51,902 nucleotides of DNA from Actinomortierella ambigua. Lineage: Eukaryota > Mortierellomycota > Mortierellomycetes > Mortierellales > Mortierellaceae. Each line of letters begins with the position of its first letter. Positions within the stretch are counted from its first letter, which is position 1. Where the stretch lies: positions 1 through 51,902 of the forward strand of contig JAAAJB010000226.1 of the NCBI GenBank assembly GCA_016098155.1. The letters are read 5' to 3'. Under the pieces are notes generated by a model that did not search any database, was not told the origin of the DNA, and worked only from the letters and a program-made list of their open reading frames with translations. Made by a program: the position numbers and the translations under genes. Positions 10,997-23,063 of the stretch are shown here, in pieces.

Positions 10997-12917
10997 ATGC
11001 GACTCCCAGGTGCCTCCATCGTCTCTGCTCTTGGTAAGTCGTTTCGCCTCCACGATGCAGACAAAGGGTGCCAGGAGCATAGTCTTTTCTCCAACATCTG
11101 GATCAAGTCAACCTCGCTATTCGGACGTGGTCACACTGCGGCGCTGATGAGAGAATGTCAGCACACAATTCACAAAACACGTGTGCACGCCGTAGCAGAC
11201 GGCATGACCCACTTCATCGCTCATTGGATGTCTGTCTGCCCAAGAAAAAAAAAGAGGGAGAAGGAAGGGCATGCAGGACAATGCTTCTGCATCTCGGGTC
11301 TGTGGACCACAACAGTGCATGTGTTGTCTCACAGAAGAAAAAGAAGAAAAGCTGTGTGGAGACGAACCAAGGCATACGAGACTTGGGTTTACTGCAATGT
11401 TGTTGGCCCTCTCTCTCTCTCTTTCTCTCTCGCTACTTGGACGCGCCTTCTTATGTGCCGGCACTGACCTATCGTTTCTCTTTTTCCGTCTATCCCTTTT
11501 TCTTTCTCCTCCTGTCTTTGCTTTTTTTTTGTCTCCATAGCCCTCCCCTTGGCTGTCTATGCTGCGGATCCCCCAGCTGCAGCACCAGCCACAGCGGGGC
11601 CAAGTACGAACCTTGGTCCTGTGACAATGGCCGATTTTGTGACAACATGCTCGACTCCAGGCCAGATTGCCTTGACCTACGTGAGTTGTTTTCTCTTTAT
11701 CTCTTATTCTCTCTTTTTTTTCGGTCCTTCATCATTTCGAGGATTTTTTGCTTGCAGAGGAATGATTTTACCACTCGACAAATTTTTTTTTCCACCTCAC
11801 ACCTTTCCCCCCCCCCCCTCTTCCCGAGAGCATAATGGAATGTCCACCACCGATCCTTCTATTCCGTACCGTTCTATGACAGCAAACGCAACATTTGACG
11901 ACTAGTCTTAAATCGGGATGGTGTTTGGACAAGACACGATTAACGCTCCCCCTTTTTTTTTGTGTCGTCTTTTTTGGTTCAATTTCTCATGCAAAAAAAT
12001 AGTCAGAGGGACCCAGTGAGGCAACGATGGGCATGCTCGAGACGCTCAAAGAGGCACAAGCGCGCGTGACGTTCTTCACCAACGCGACGTGGCTGCAATA
12101 CATGCAGTACGCGGCCGTGACGCGTCACGCCTACCTGGACGGCCACCTCATCGGCATGACCTACCGTCTACCGTCGGACAACTCTCAGGGCATGACCGAC
12201 GCTCGGATCAAAGAGGAGATTGGCCGTGCCTCGCGTACGATCCAGGACCTCGTCGGCCAGTACCCGAAATACATCAAGGTCCACGAGTCCAACCTCAAGG
12301 ACAGTCGTCTCCTGAACCTCGTCAAATCCATGGGCTACACCTTGGTCGGCTTCAACCTCGACGAGTACGACTACAAGTTCAACACCGCCGCCACCTCCGG
12401 CCAGATCGCCGACGTCTTTGACTCTATGTTTGCCAAACAGATGGACGCCTACGGTCGAAAGGCCTCCTACGTCGTCGCCGGCTACGACGTCCCCTCCACG
12501 GGCGCCGCCTCCGGTCTTCCCAAGGTCGTCAACGTCATCCAAGCCCATGGCTACGACATGGTCCGTCTCGATGGCTGTGTCAACGACAAGACCCCCTATA
12601 AGAAGGACCCCATCATGAACAACGGCTACGTCGGCGATGACAAGTCCCTGGGCGGTGCTGGCTACAAGCACGGCCAAAACACCGTCAAGGTCATCGGTGC
12701 CGCCCCTCCCCCAAACAACAACAAGGATGCCCCCAAAGATAACAAGGGTGTTGCTGCTGCTCCCAAGCCCGCCGAAAACGCACCCTCCACCCCTGGCTCC
12801 TCCACCGGTGCTACCTCTCCCGTCAAGCCCACCGACTCGGCTCCCAACACAGTTGCTGCCCTGCTTTCTACTTCGGCCATCGTTTTGGCTGGCTTTGCAC
12901 TTCAAGCCTTCCTTTAA
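10997..12917 (+). CDS. GPI-anchored NodB/chitin-deacetylase-like pseudoenzyme
   Basis: Three exons, 10997-11033, 11541-11680 and 12003-12917, joined at GT..AG introns with consistent phase, give 363 residues. A hydrophobic signal peptide covers about residues 1-21, a NodB-type (carbohydrate esterase 4) fold residues 46-250, then a Pro/Asn/Ser/Thr-rich linker and a hydrophobic C-terminal tail typical of a GPI-anchor signal, implying cell-wall or plasma-membrane attachment. The fold is recognised from TPGQIALTY, VTFFTNATW, GHLIG, NLDEYDY and GYDMVRLDGC. The catalytic motifs have changed: TFDDGP is TYSEGP (60-61 Ser-Glu), the metal His pair after GHLIG is absent, RPPYG is KVHES (about 151-155), and the final Leu-x-His-Asp is AGYD (about 218-221). 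It is therefore probably not an active deacetylase; a chitin-binding or structural role is inference. Intron 1 is long (507 bases). Confidence 0.8.
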
Positions 12918-13553
12918 GAAAAAACAAAACTAAAAACTAAAAACAAAAAAAAAAGAAAAGAAAAGAATACCGAGGGTGGGGAGGGAGTAGTGAGTAGGCA
13001 TGAAAAAAAGCCTACTCTCCCCCCCTCCCTTTCCATCTCTCTCTCCTCTCTCCGTTCCCTTCTCCCACGCTCCCGCAATTTGCATAGATCCTGAGGGCTC
13101 TATTCTTCATACCCCTCCCCTCTCCCCAACCCTTTTTTTTCGTCTCTTGGATTTTTTTTCTTTTCTCTCTCTCTCTTTCTTTCTTTCTCTTTCTCTCTCT
13201 CTTTTCCCTCCTTCTCTCTCTTATAGACTGATGGAGTAACTGCTTGAAGGCACTAAAAAAAATTGTATCAACTATATGCAATCAGGGTGTTGAAAAAGTG
13301 TATTGGATTACATGAAAAAAAGAAAAGACAATGTACACAAGTGAAGGAAAGGCGCGTTGCGGACGAAACAGGAAGCATGCAGTCGTTTGAAGCAAGGGTC
13401 ATGAAAAAAATGCCTGAAGAAAAAGTAAAAGAAGAGGGGAGAGCAGCAGAAGGAGAGTATTGACGGGCTTGCAATCATGAAAGGGTAAAAAAAAAAGGTA
13501 AAAGAGAGATTACATCCTTCCCTACCCTAAGAAGAAGAGACTTTACCCCTCGT
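12918..13553. other. Convergent intergenic region
   Basis: 3' flanks of the NodB-like gene and of lipoyl synthase, which face each other. A-rich sequence just after the first stop and a CT tract at about 13165-13220. No supported gene. Confidence 0.5.
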
Positions 13554-15606
13554 TTAGACCAGGATAGGCGCATCCGTCAGCTTGACGACAGCCTCATTCC
13601 CGACAATCTTCTGTCCAGCCTCCTTCTCCTTCTTCAAGATATTACTAATATAAAACTCGCCGGCCTTGTACGACGACCGCACCAACGGTCCCGCCGCCAC
13701 ATACTTGAATCCCTTGGCCTCTGCCAGCTTTTGGTACTTTTCAAACACCTCCGGCTTGATATACTCATGCACCCGCATATGCCGCTTCGTCGGCCGCATG
13801 TACTGGCCCAGCGTCAACACGTCCACCTCCGCCTTGCGCAACTCGTCCATCGCATGGATCACTTCCTCCTCCGTCTCACCACATCCCAACATCATGCTCG
13901 TCTTGGTCAGCAACGTAGGCTTGCTCTTCTTGGCATGCTGCAACACTGCAATCGACTGCCGGAACTTGGCCCGACGGTCTCGCACATATGGCGTCAGCGC
14001 TTCCACCGTCTCAATGTTGTGCGCGTACACCTCCAGCCCCGACGTCGCCACACGCGCCACACAGTCCATGTCGCCCTGGAAATCGCCCGTCAGACACTCG
14101 ACCAGGATATGTGGAGCCCTAATAGAGAGAGAAAGAGAGAGATTAGAATTGGTTTTCCCCTTGGAGAGTTTTTACAGTACAAACAACAAGTCCTTTGGAA
14201 TGAGTCCCTTTTTTTTTTCTAGGACTTACTTTTGCTTCAGCTTCATGATAGTCTCGGCAAAGTGGGCAGATCCACCATCAGGAAGATCTATTTTTTTTTT
14301 TCGCCCCGCGCAAGAGTGACCAAAAAGAGTTAGAAGATTGATCACTTTGGAATATCCACCTGCTGCTTCACGCATCATCTACCATGAGACTGGGGGATTG
14401 CGGGATAGAGAGAATGACTTACCATCACGGTCGACAGATGTGAGGACAACATAGTCAAGACCCCATCGAGAAATTGCCTCGGATGTGTTCTCGGGCTCGT
14501 GAGGGTCCAGAGGCTTGGGGTTCTTGCTCGTCTTGACTGAGCAGAAGCGGCATCCTCGTGTGCATTCGTCTCCCATCAACTGTATATGTTGTTGTTGTTG
14601 TTGTTTTGGCGGAGGATATAAATCAGCACAGCAGACCACAAAAGAAAAAAATGTATGAGTATGGTGCAGGTTTGAAAATAAAGGGAGAGAGCGCGAATGG
14701 GCGAGAAGAGAGAAGGGAGGGGGGTTCTTACCATGATGGTCGCTGTAGCAGTCTGGTGCTCTCCACCACCCCAGCAGTCCGAGATGTTGGGGCACTTTGC
14801 TTCCTCGCAGACAGTGTGAAGCTTGAGCTCGCGTAGGTTGTTCTTAATACGCGAGTAGTTCTTTCCCACGGGGATATCCGTCTTGAGCCACTCGGGCAGA
14901 CGCTGCTTTCTAGTACAACCAGGACAAAAAAAATAAACAAAATGTTAAAAAACAAACTGTGCGCGGAGAGGGGCCTGGAGGTGTATGGGGAGAGAGAGAG
15001 AGAGAAGCGCAGATCCGAGTCCCCTCTCTTCTCTATTCTCCCCTTTCCAAGTTCAGATTTCGCCCATTTTCCAGTGGTGTAACACTTACGGCTTACGGCG
15101 GACGGCCTGGCCTGAGGCGGCTGCCTCTGCCTTGGCCGCTGCTTCATCGGCGACCGTGTCCTTGAGCTCCAGAGCCTCCTCCGGTGTCAACTTTTGGTTG
15201 CCTCCTCCAACGAAATCCTCGAAACTAGGGCCGCTGGCCAGCTTGTCTGCAAACTTTGACTTTTTGGTGGTGGTGGTAGATCCGCTGGTGGGGTCCTTCA
15301 CGGTAGCGTTATATGAACGGTAGATCTGCTATTAAAAGGGTGATAAGAGGAGATAACAAAACAGGTATGGAGGGTGAAGAGAGGGGAAGTTAGGGCATTG
15401 CTTGCTACTCTTCCATGTGGAAACCTCTGTCGTGTCATTCTGTGAAAAAAAAAAAAGAAAAGGCGAGCAGAACATTGGCAGAGGTGGAAGAATTAGCTTG
15501 CCCTTACCATTGCAGGAGCACAACCCATGCCCAGGGTCTTGTTGGGGCGGGTTGCATGGCTCACCAATAGCCTGGAGGGGGCAAATACAGTCTTTAGCGA
15601 AGCCAT
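13554..15606 (-). CDS. LIP5: Lipoyl synthase, mitochondrial
   Basis: Radical-SAM enzyme that inserts two sulfurs into octanoyl groups on lipoyl domains of mitochondrial dehydrogenases and the glycine-cleavage H protein. Six exons with matching phases (15606-15508, 15328-15090, 14909-14732, 14579-14423, 14287-14230, 14118-13554) give 431 residues. The ATG at 15606 opens a basic, Ser/Arg-rich mitochondrial targeting sequence. The auxiliary-cluster motif C-x4-C-x5-C is at about residues 147-158, the radical-SAM motif C-x3-C-x2-C at about 178-185, and the family motifs [27 protein letters not shown] and the C-terminal RSSYKAGE are all present. Length and motif order are normal for the eukaryotic family. 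MTO1 lies upstream on the same strand, about 1.1 kb away. Confidence 0.95.
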
Positions 15607-16680
15607 TGATGTGTACGGGCGGGAAGGAAAGAGAGGAGGAAAGGAATGAGGAAGAAGGAAAGGAAGGTAGCGGAGGAAGTAGTTGGAAGGTGAGAGATGT
15701 GTGAATGAAAAGGATGGATGCGACGAATGGAGGGGGAGAAAGGGAACGACGGAAAAGCGCAAACACATCCACCGAGCCAACATTTTTTTTTGGGTTATAT
15801 TTTTTTTTTCGTGGCGGGCAAAGAGTGAGTAAACTCGTCCAATTCAATTTGATCCAGTTCAAGGTCAGCCCAGCAGCAACAGCAGGCCCATTCTGTTGTT
15901 CAAGAAGCCCCACAACAGTCTGGCCCGCACGCTCACCTCTCTTGTTCTGAGCCACCCACCTCGCGCCTCCCCCCCCATCATTCCAAGAGGCCACAAAGGC
16001 AGCCAAAAGTGTTTCATGGCTCCAGGGTTTTAGTCTTTGCCCAGAGCAACCCTGCCAGAGAGAGATAGGGAGAGGGGAGAACAGAATAAAAGGCCAACAC
16101 CGTTGACCCCTAATACTGCACAAGACAAAAGAGAGAGACGATTTGTATTGCTGAAACTCACTTCTCGGACCTTTCTCCCGAAGTGAAAGGGAAACCAAAG
16201 TGTCCAGGTGCGGCAATTAATGTATCGATTAGGATCATCACCAACGCACAACAAGCCTCGGGTAACGAGGAGTGAGTGCAGGGCGTGGTACTCTTGCGTA
16301 GAAATAAAATAGAATCATGTCAAGTCCGGAAGCTAGAGGGAGAGAGAGAGGAGGATGCATCCACGAGAACAGAATGCACTGGTCAGTCCCAAAGGTGTGG
16401 TGTCAAGGCCAATAATGGACGGAAAACAACGCGCGGGGAAACAAACCCTGTTTGATGAGCGGGGGGGGGGGGGTGCGGACCAGAAGTAAATCGTTCTCCT
16501 TACCCACGCTCTTTTTGAGTTTCCGAGGTCGTCCTTCCGCCCAAAGTCAAACTGAAAGCACACACCACCTTCCTATCCACGACATACGTAAAACTGCTGG
16601 TAAACTGTTTTAAAAATGAGGATTTGGATGAAAAAAAAATGCTGTTGCTAGAATTACAAAAGAGATGACTCTACTCTGAC
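15607..16680. other. Intergenic: LIP5 promoter and MTO1 3' flank
   Basis: Between the LIP5 start and the MTO1 stop. It has purine-rich stretches near the LIP5 leader, a G run at 16460-16472 and short GA tracts. A 294-codon minus-strand open frame crosses the LIP5 first exon in another frame and has no protein-like signature. No supported gene. Confidence 0.5.
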
Positions 16681-19658
16681 TTAAAACTCCTTCTCAAGCA
16701 TCCGCTTGCGGATGCGATCCTGACGGGAGCCTGGGCGAATCGGTTCGCCCGTGATCATTGTCGCTGGCCTTCTCGTGCGCTGAATGTGCTTAAGCAGCTC
16801 GAGGATACCCGCAGGTGTCATGCCCTCGATACGCTTAGCAGCACCCTAGAGAATTCGAAACGAAGAAAAAAATAACATGGTATCATTTGTCATGGTGAGC
16901 ATTTGCAGTCGTCTTTGCCATATTCAGGTGATCCTCATAAAGATCTTGAGTGGTAGATCAGGAGCATCACGGTTATCCTCCCATATACTTCAGTCGCGCA
17001 CTTACAAGTGAGGCTGGCCGGATCTTCTCAAGTTTGGAACGTGTCTCGTTTGACAGGCTTGGGATGCTGCAATCAGAAGGACAAGCAAATAAAACAGGTG
17101 TTAGTAACCATGAATTTCAGTGCATGGCAGGATATTGGAGTTTGCTCAACTTTACATACCTTGCATAATCCAGGTCAGTGGGAAGCTCCATTGACTCGTC
17201 ACGCATGAATGCTGTCACCTCGGCTCCCTGACGGCGCAGGTACACAGAGTAGGTGCCTATGTGACAAGACAGATGGACAGGATCAGCATACGTGCCAGAT
17301 TGCTTTCGAAAAGGAAACGTCAGATTGCCCACTGGCACACTACAGACAGAACAATGACTTACCCTCGACGTGGATCTTGGATTGCACGACTGGATCAATC
17401 TCCTTCAGCTCTGGGATTGCACCATAGAACTGCGACATCTTGACATTGGGGAATCCCAACATTTCCATGGCGCTGTGACGGAATAAGTTGTCAAAAAGAG
17501 ATGGTACAGATAATACAGTCAGTGAATGAGCCTCTTTTTTTTTGTATGTTTGATTTTCACCAAAGGATTTCGTTTCCTTCTCCAAAGACGAACAATACCT
17601 TCGCTTGATACCATCGTCGCTCCTGCTGAAACCGTACTCTGCCCACTTGTACGGGGTCAGAATGGTGTTGCTCATGAGATCGGTGCCGCGCTTAATGTCT
17701 GCCTCCATCTTCTGGAAAGCTCTCCAACGAAAGTCGCTCACACAGCCGGCCTCGTAACCCTTCTTGGTCAGACGCAAGTCGGCGTTATCAGCCCGCAGAG
17801 TCAATCGATACTCTGATCGTGACGTAAAGACACGATAGGGCTCCTCGACACCCTTTGTGATCAAGTCATCGATCAGCACACCAATGTATGCATCAGCACG
17901 AGTCAGGATGAGCGGAGGGCGGCTCTGCGCTGCCAATCCAGCGTTGATACCGGCCAAGACACCCTGTGCTGCCGCTTCTTCGTATCCAGTCGTGCCATTG
18001 ATCTGGCCAGCCAAGTACAGGCCACGGATGCGCTTGGTCTCGAGTGTCCGCTGCAGTTCTCGTGGGTCGACGTGGTCGTACTCGACGCCATAGCCACATC
18101 GCAAGACGTTGACATTTTCCAGTCCCTTGATCGTCTTGAGCATCTGGATCTGCTCCTCCTCGGGCAGGGTCATGGAGATGCCATTCGGGTACACCACGTC
18201 GGTGTCGTAGCCCTCGGGCTCGAGCCAAATCGTATGGGCCTCCTTTGCGGTAAAGCGCATGATCTTGGACTCGATCGATGGGCAATAGCGAGGGCCCTTC
18301 ACCGTCTCGCGGATGTGGATCGACTTGTGCAAGTTGTTGCGGATAATATCGTGCGTTGCGGGATTGGTGTGTGTCTGCCAGCAGATCAGTTGCTTGTGGG
18401 CGTTGGGCACAGTTCGGTTCAAGAACGAGAACGGGGTTGGCTCTTCATCACCATACTGCGGTACCAACTGTGAGTAGTCGATCGTCTTTCCATCCAGGCG
18501 AGGTGGTGTGCCTGTCTTTAGACGTCCCAGTGCGAATCCTGCCTGTGCCAACGAGTCGGACAATCCAATAGATGCATCTTCATCAATTCGTCCTGCGGGG
18601 TAACACTTGAGACCAATGTGAATCTCTCCACGCAGAAATGTTCCTGTTGTGATGATCACCTTGGGGGCATGAATAACCTGGCCCGACTCTGGGGTGATCG
18701 CAAGTCGACAAGAAGAAGAGGGAGAGGAACAAGAAAAAAGAAGAGGTAAGCACTAGTGGATTTTGATCCGCAAGACAAGATGGAGCCAAAGGTGATAGTA
18801 GCTTATCCCATACCGAGACGGATTCCCCTGATCTCTCCTTGAGGGCCAGTATGGAGTGGTGAAGGTGGAATAATGTCGGCTCCAAGGACAATGTCGGAGA
18901 CGCTGCCTGCTTGGATGGTGAGGTTGGGATACTCGTGCAGTATCTGTTGCATGTGCTTCTTGTAGAGCTTGCGATCGATTTGGGCGCGAGGGCCGTGGAC
19001 AGCGGGGCCCTTTGAGCGGTTGAGGATCCTGAATTGGACACCAGCCATGTCGCTGACTCGCCCGCATACTCCGTCGAGAGCATCAATCTCTCGGACTAGC
19101 ACACCCTTGCCGACGCCACCAAATGAGGGGTTACAAGACATTTCGCCTAAATCCGGACAGTCGAGGGAAAAAACGCATATACATTAATACATGCAAAGAA
19201 ATGCAGCGGATAGGATTCAAACTTTGGTGGAGGGAAAGCGCTTTACCAATCGTGTCAAGCTTCTGGGTTAGGAGTAAGGTCTTTGCTCCAGTTCTGGCAG
19301 CGGCAGCACAGGCCTCTGAACCGGCATGGCCACCCCCGACAACGATAACGTCGTACGAGGTTTCTGGTGTTGGGGGCGGAGCATTGCATGCAGCGAGGGT
19401 CAGGCTGCGTGTCTGGAGTGACCCATAGCCATGGCTGTTACTGGCGATTAGGGTACTAAGGCGAGTCTGTCCACGACGAAGGGCTGTGACCGTGGTGGTG
19501 GTGGTGTATGTTGGGTGTTGAGCTGCAGAGCGGGCGAGGGCAGGGAGAGGTGATCGGGCAGCTGTTATGGAGGAGAAGGCATTCCTGTGGATTCGGGTTG
19601 CATGGTGGCGAGGGATCAACAGGGCCATGCGCTTGTTAGCAGTGAACAGAGCAGCCAT
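16681..19658 (-). CDS. MTO1: Mitochondrial tRNA uridine-34 modification enzyme (MTO1/GidA family)
   Basis: FAD-dependent enzyme that, with the GTPase MSS1/MnmE, modifies the wobble uridine of mitochondrial tRNAs using 5,10-methylene-THF. Seven exons with consistent phases (19658-19247, 19146-18814, 18688-17599, 17472-17363, 17256-17160, 17066-17006, 16845-16681) give 755 residues. A long Arg/Ser/Thr-rich N-terminal extension fits mitochondrial import. The FAD motif [11 protein letters not shown] is at about residue 105, followed by [49 protein letters not shown] and TSRSEYRL, all diagnostic of the GidA family. The C-terminal YLRRQ...LDYA helical domain, which contacts tRNA and MnmE, is present across the small exons, and the protein ends in EKEF. 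It is divergent from MTHFR with 317 bases between start codons. Confidence 0.95.
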
Positions 19659-19975
19659 AATGAGTGTGACGAGAGGAGCAAGCCTGTCCAAACGAATGAG
19701 CTAAAGAATGAACGTTGTGTACCTGATCAACTCTTTGCCACCGCATGGGTGGGTTGTGACTGTTTCAGAGTGAGAGAAGAGAGGAATTTGGATTGACTGA
19801 CTGATTGACGGACGGACTGACTGACTGACTGACTGACTGAGTATCTCACGCTCTCTGACTTTGGGGCATCGACTTTTTTTCTTCTTCTTCCTCTCATCTT
19901 GATTCCTTTTTTTTCCCCACCGGCATCAACCCCCCCTTTCATTGGCATCAAGTGCTGACCGCCTCTCCCTCAGCA
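19659..19975. promoter_or_regulatory. Divergent promoter MTO1 / MTHFR
   Basis: The 317 bases between the two start codons must hold both promoters. Visible features are a (TGAC)n microsatellite (about 19795-19839), a pyrimidine-rich leader next to MTHFR and no clear TATA box. Joint control of the two genes is possible but not shown by the sequence. Confidence 0.5.
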
Positions 19976-22580
19976 ATGAAGATCACTGCAAAGATTAACG
20001 AGCTCACCGCCGAGGGGAAACCCTACTACTCGTTCGAGTACTTTCCCCCAAAGACAGCACAGGTAGGGAACGACAGATTCCCCCACACGCACACGCACAC
20101 GCACCCATGCCCCCCTCCTTTCAGATCCACACACACACACATATATATATACATACATACATACACACTCCATGTCTTGTCTTTTCTAGCCATCCTCCCT
20201 ACCTTGGACCACGTTGCTTTTTCATATTCCTTTTCCTGATTCGTCTACTCCCTATGGACGAGAATGAAGCTTCAACGCTGATCGGATAAAGCCTGATACC
20301 CCCATCCCGATCTAATCTCCCCCACCCTCCCATTGTGTTCAACACACAACCTTCCGTGTCGAATCTCGACCCCCCCTCCAACCTCCCTTCCTCCTCCTCC
20401 TCCTCCTCCAGGGCATGTCCAACTTGTTTGATCGCATGGGCCGCATGCAGGCCTTGTCGCCGTCCTTTATCACCTGCACCTGGGGCGCCGGTGGGTCCAC
20501 ATTCGACAAGACCACCGAGCTCTGTGCTGTCGCACAAACCGTGCACGGCTTTGAGACATGTATGCATCTGACCTGCACCAACATGGACCGTGGCAAGGTC
20601 GACGAAGCCCTCTCCGAGGCCAAGCAGGCCGGCATCCAAAACATCCTCGCCTTGCGCGGCGATCCTCCTCGCGGCCAAGAGTATTGGTCGTATGTCGATG
20701 ACTCGTTCGTGCACGCGGTCGACCTGGTGCGGTACATCCGCCAGCAGTATGGTGACTACTTTTGCATCGGAGTTGCAGGTAAAAAAGAATGCTCGAGTGG
20801 GGAACGCCGATGATGGCGCAAGAGTGTCTGTCCCTTTTTTCGGAGTAGGAAAAGCGAAAAATCATCCTCCCAGTCATACTCACTCACCCCACTCTCCCAC
20901 GGTCGCTCTTTTTTTTATTGTGTGTGTGTGTGTGTGTGTTTTTTTTTAGGATATCCCGAGGGACACATGGATAGCACCCATGATAATCCGGACCAGGAAA
21001 TCATCTACCTCAAGGAAAAGGTCGATGCTGGTGCAGACTTTGTCTTGACCCAGCTCTTTTACGACGTTGAAGGCTTCCTGGCCTGGGAGAAACGCTGCCG
21101 TGCCTTTGGCATCACCTGCCCCATCATCCCCTGCATCATGCCTATCCAGTCCTACCACGGCTTCCGCCGCATCACCAACCTGGCCAAGGTTCACGTCCCT
21201 GCCTCGCTGCTCGAGGCCCTCGAGCCCCTCAAGAACGATGACCAAAAGGTCAAGGACTATGGCGTGGATCTGGCTGCTCGGATGATCGACCAACTGAGGG
21301 AGGCTGGCGTAAAGGGCTTCCACATCTGCACCCTGAACCTTGAGCGGTCGGTGCGTTTGATTCTGGAAAAGGTCGGCTTTGTTGCAAAGACTGCTGGACG
21401 TACCCATCATGTGCATGGACAGAACACGGAGCCAACCAACCCTTCCATCATCAAGAACGTCGATGAGAATGACGCTACCGTTTCCGCTGCCCATCTGGCC
21501 ACCTTTGTCCATGAAGGTTCTGAGCACCCTGGAGTGGATACCCAAGCCTTGAAGCCCCTGATCTGGAAACCCGCCCCGGACGACATCACAGGACGATCAG
21601 AGACCTGGGATGACTTTCCCAATGGACGCTGGGGTGATGCTCGTTCACCCGCCTTTGGTGATCTGGATGGATATGGCATCTCTCTCAAGGTCGAGCCCCG
21701 TCGCGCTCTGGAGCTCTGGGGACGCCCCAACAAGGCGGACAACATCACAAAGCTGTTTGTCGACTTTATTGAGGGCAGGCTCCCCGCCCTCCCTTGGTCC
21801 GAGGAAGCGCCTCTGCCCGAGACGGACGCCATCCGCGAGAGGTTGGTCACCTGCAACAAGCGAGGATACTGGACCGTGGGATCGCAGCCCGCCGTCGACG
21901 GCAAGTCCAGCGCAGATCCCTTGGTGGGATGGGGTCCCAAGGGAGGCTATGTTTATCAAAAGGCCTTCGTCGAGCTGTTTGTTGGACCCGACGAGGTGGC
22001 TGGATTGGTACAGAAGCTGAGGAAAACATCGCCCTGGATTACTTTCTTTGCTGCCAGCCGAGATGGCGCTGTTGTGACCAACGCGTCAGGAGATGTCGAG
22101 ACGGAGCAGCGCAAGATTGCCGAGCTGAAGAAGGTGTGTGGGCGCAAGGATCTGGCCAAGGATAGCAAAAAGAACAAGGACAAGGAGGATGCATCAGCCA
22201 AGGCCGCCCTTCCCTCAACAGGATCCTCCCCAGCCTCCTCAGAAGCATCAGGCACGTCGACACCTGCCCCAGACTGCGACGAACCCTTGGCATTCACCAA
22301 GAAGAATACCCCCGAGAGCCTCATCGAGGGCCCCAACGCCGTGACCTGGGGTGTCTTCCCCGGCAAGGAGATTGTGCAGCCAACCGTGATCGAGCAGGTC
22401 TCGTTCCAGTCGTGGCGCGATGAGGCCTTTGAGATCTGGCGCGAATGGGAGCATCTGTATCCCAAGGGCTCGGACTCGCAAAAGCTGCTGCACCAGATCG
22501 GACACGACTACTGGCTGTTCAACATTGTGCACAACGACTTTCGAGATCCCGATGGTGTGTGGGAGGCTATTCTGAACTGA
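19976..22580 (+). CDS. MET13: Methylenetetrahydrofolate reductase
   Basis: Flavoenzyme reducing 5,10-methylene-THF to 5-methyl-THF for methionine synthesis. Three exons (19976-20062, 20412-20778, 20950-22580) give 694 residues. The N-terminal TIM-barrel catalytic domain shows YSFEYFPPKT with the family's catalytic Glu, TCTWGAGG, CMHLTCTNM, NILALRGDPPRG and GVAGYPEGH. The C-terminal half is the eukaryotic SAM-regulated domain (WDDFPNGRWGD, SPAFGDLDGYG, VGWGPKGGYVYQKAFVE, NAVTWGVFPGKEI). About 60 residues of Lys/Asp/Ser/Pro-rich low complexity (22140-22310) interrupt the regulatory domain. The choice between MET13 and the paralogue MET12 is provisional. An AATAAA at 22691 may be the polyadenylation signal. 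Intron 1 carries CA and TATACA repeats. Confidence 0.95.
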
Positions 22581-23063
22581 GAGGGGAAAAAGGAAATCTT
22601 CTCTCATCAGTCTGACTGACATCATCATCAACCATGGACCATTGCCATTCCAGATGTGAACAATGCACATAGCACAAACACCCCCACCCCAATAAACCTG
22701 ACTTGGTTGCTTTGTATTCAGATCTGCGGCCACTGAAACCTCGACGTACTACAGATAAACAGAGGGAGAGGAGGCCTTATAATAGAGGCTCGACGTCTCT
22801 GGCACACGACCTTCAGGTTCACGAGCTTTTATCATTGACCATACCATGCTAAATGTCTATAATATTAGCTGTCAACAATGTCGTGGTTCGGTTCGTCATA
22901 GAGACTGAGACCCACTGTCAACATGGCGGTTGTTGACTGTGTGTGTGTTGGCGTGTACTCCACTTTCTTTTTTTCTGGAAGCGTAGATTTGATTGGCTGA
23001 GAGGGGAATCCTCTGGTCCCTCGCATTGCTTGTGTTCCCCATGATCTCACTTACATTTTTGTC
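22581..23063. other. Intergenic between MTHFR and F-box gene
   Basis: MTHFR 3' flank with a candidate poly(A) signal AATAAA at 22691-22696, then promoter sequence for the F-box gene. No further gene seen. Confidence 0.5.
22691..22696 (+). terminator. Candidate polyadenylation signal of MTHFR
   Basis: An exact AATAAA 111 bases after the MTHFR stop codon, in the expected orientation. No transcript evidence is available. Confidence 0.4.

Noticed and set aside
12168..12905. A 245-codon minus-strand frame over the NodB-like gene
   Set aside because: Gly/Val-rich mirror of a GC-rich coding exon; the plus strand has a signal peptide, fold motifs and a GPI tail.
15332..16216. A 294-codon minus-strand frame near LIP5
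   Set aside because: It overlaps the true LIP5 first exon in another frame and is Phe/Leu/Ser-rich from pyrimidine tracts.
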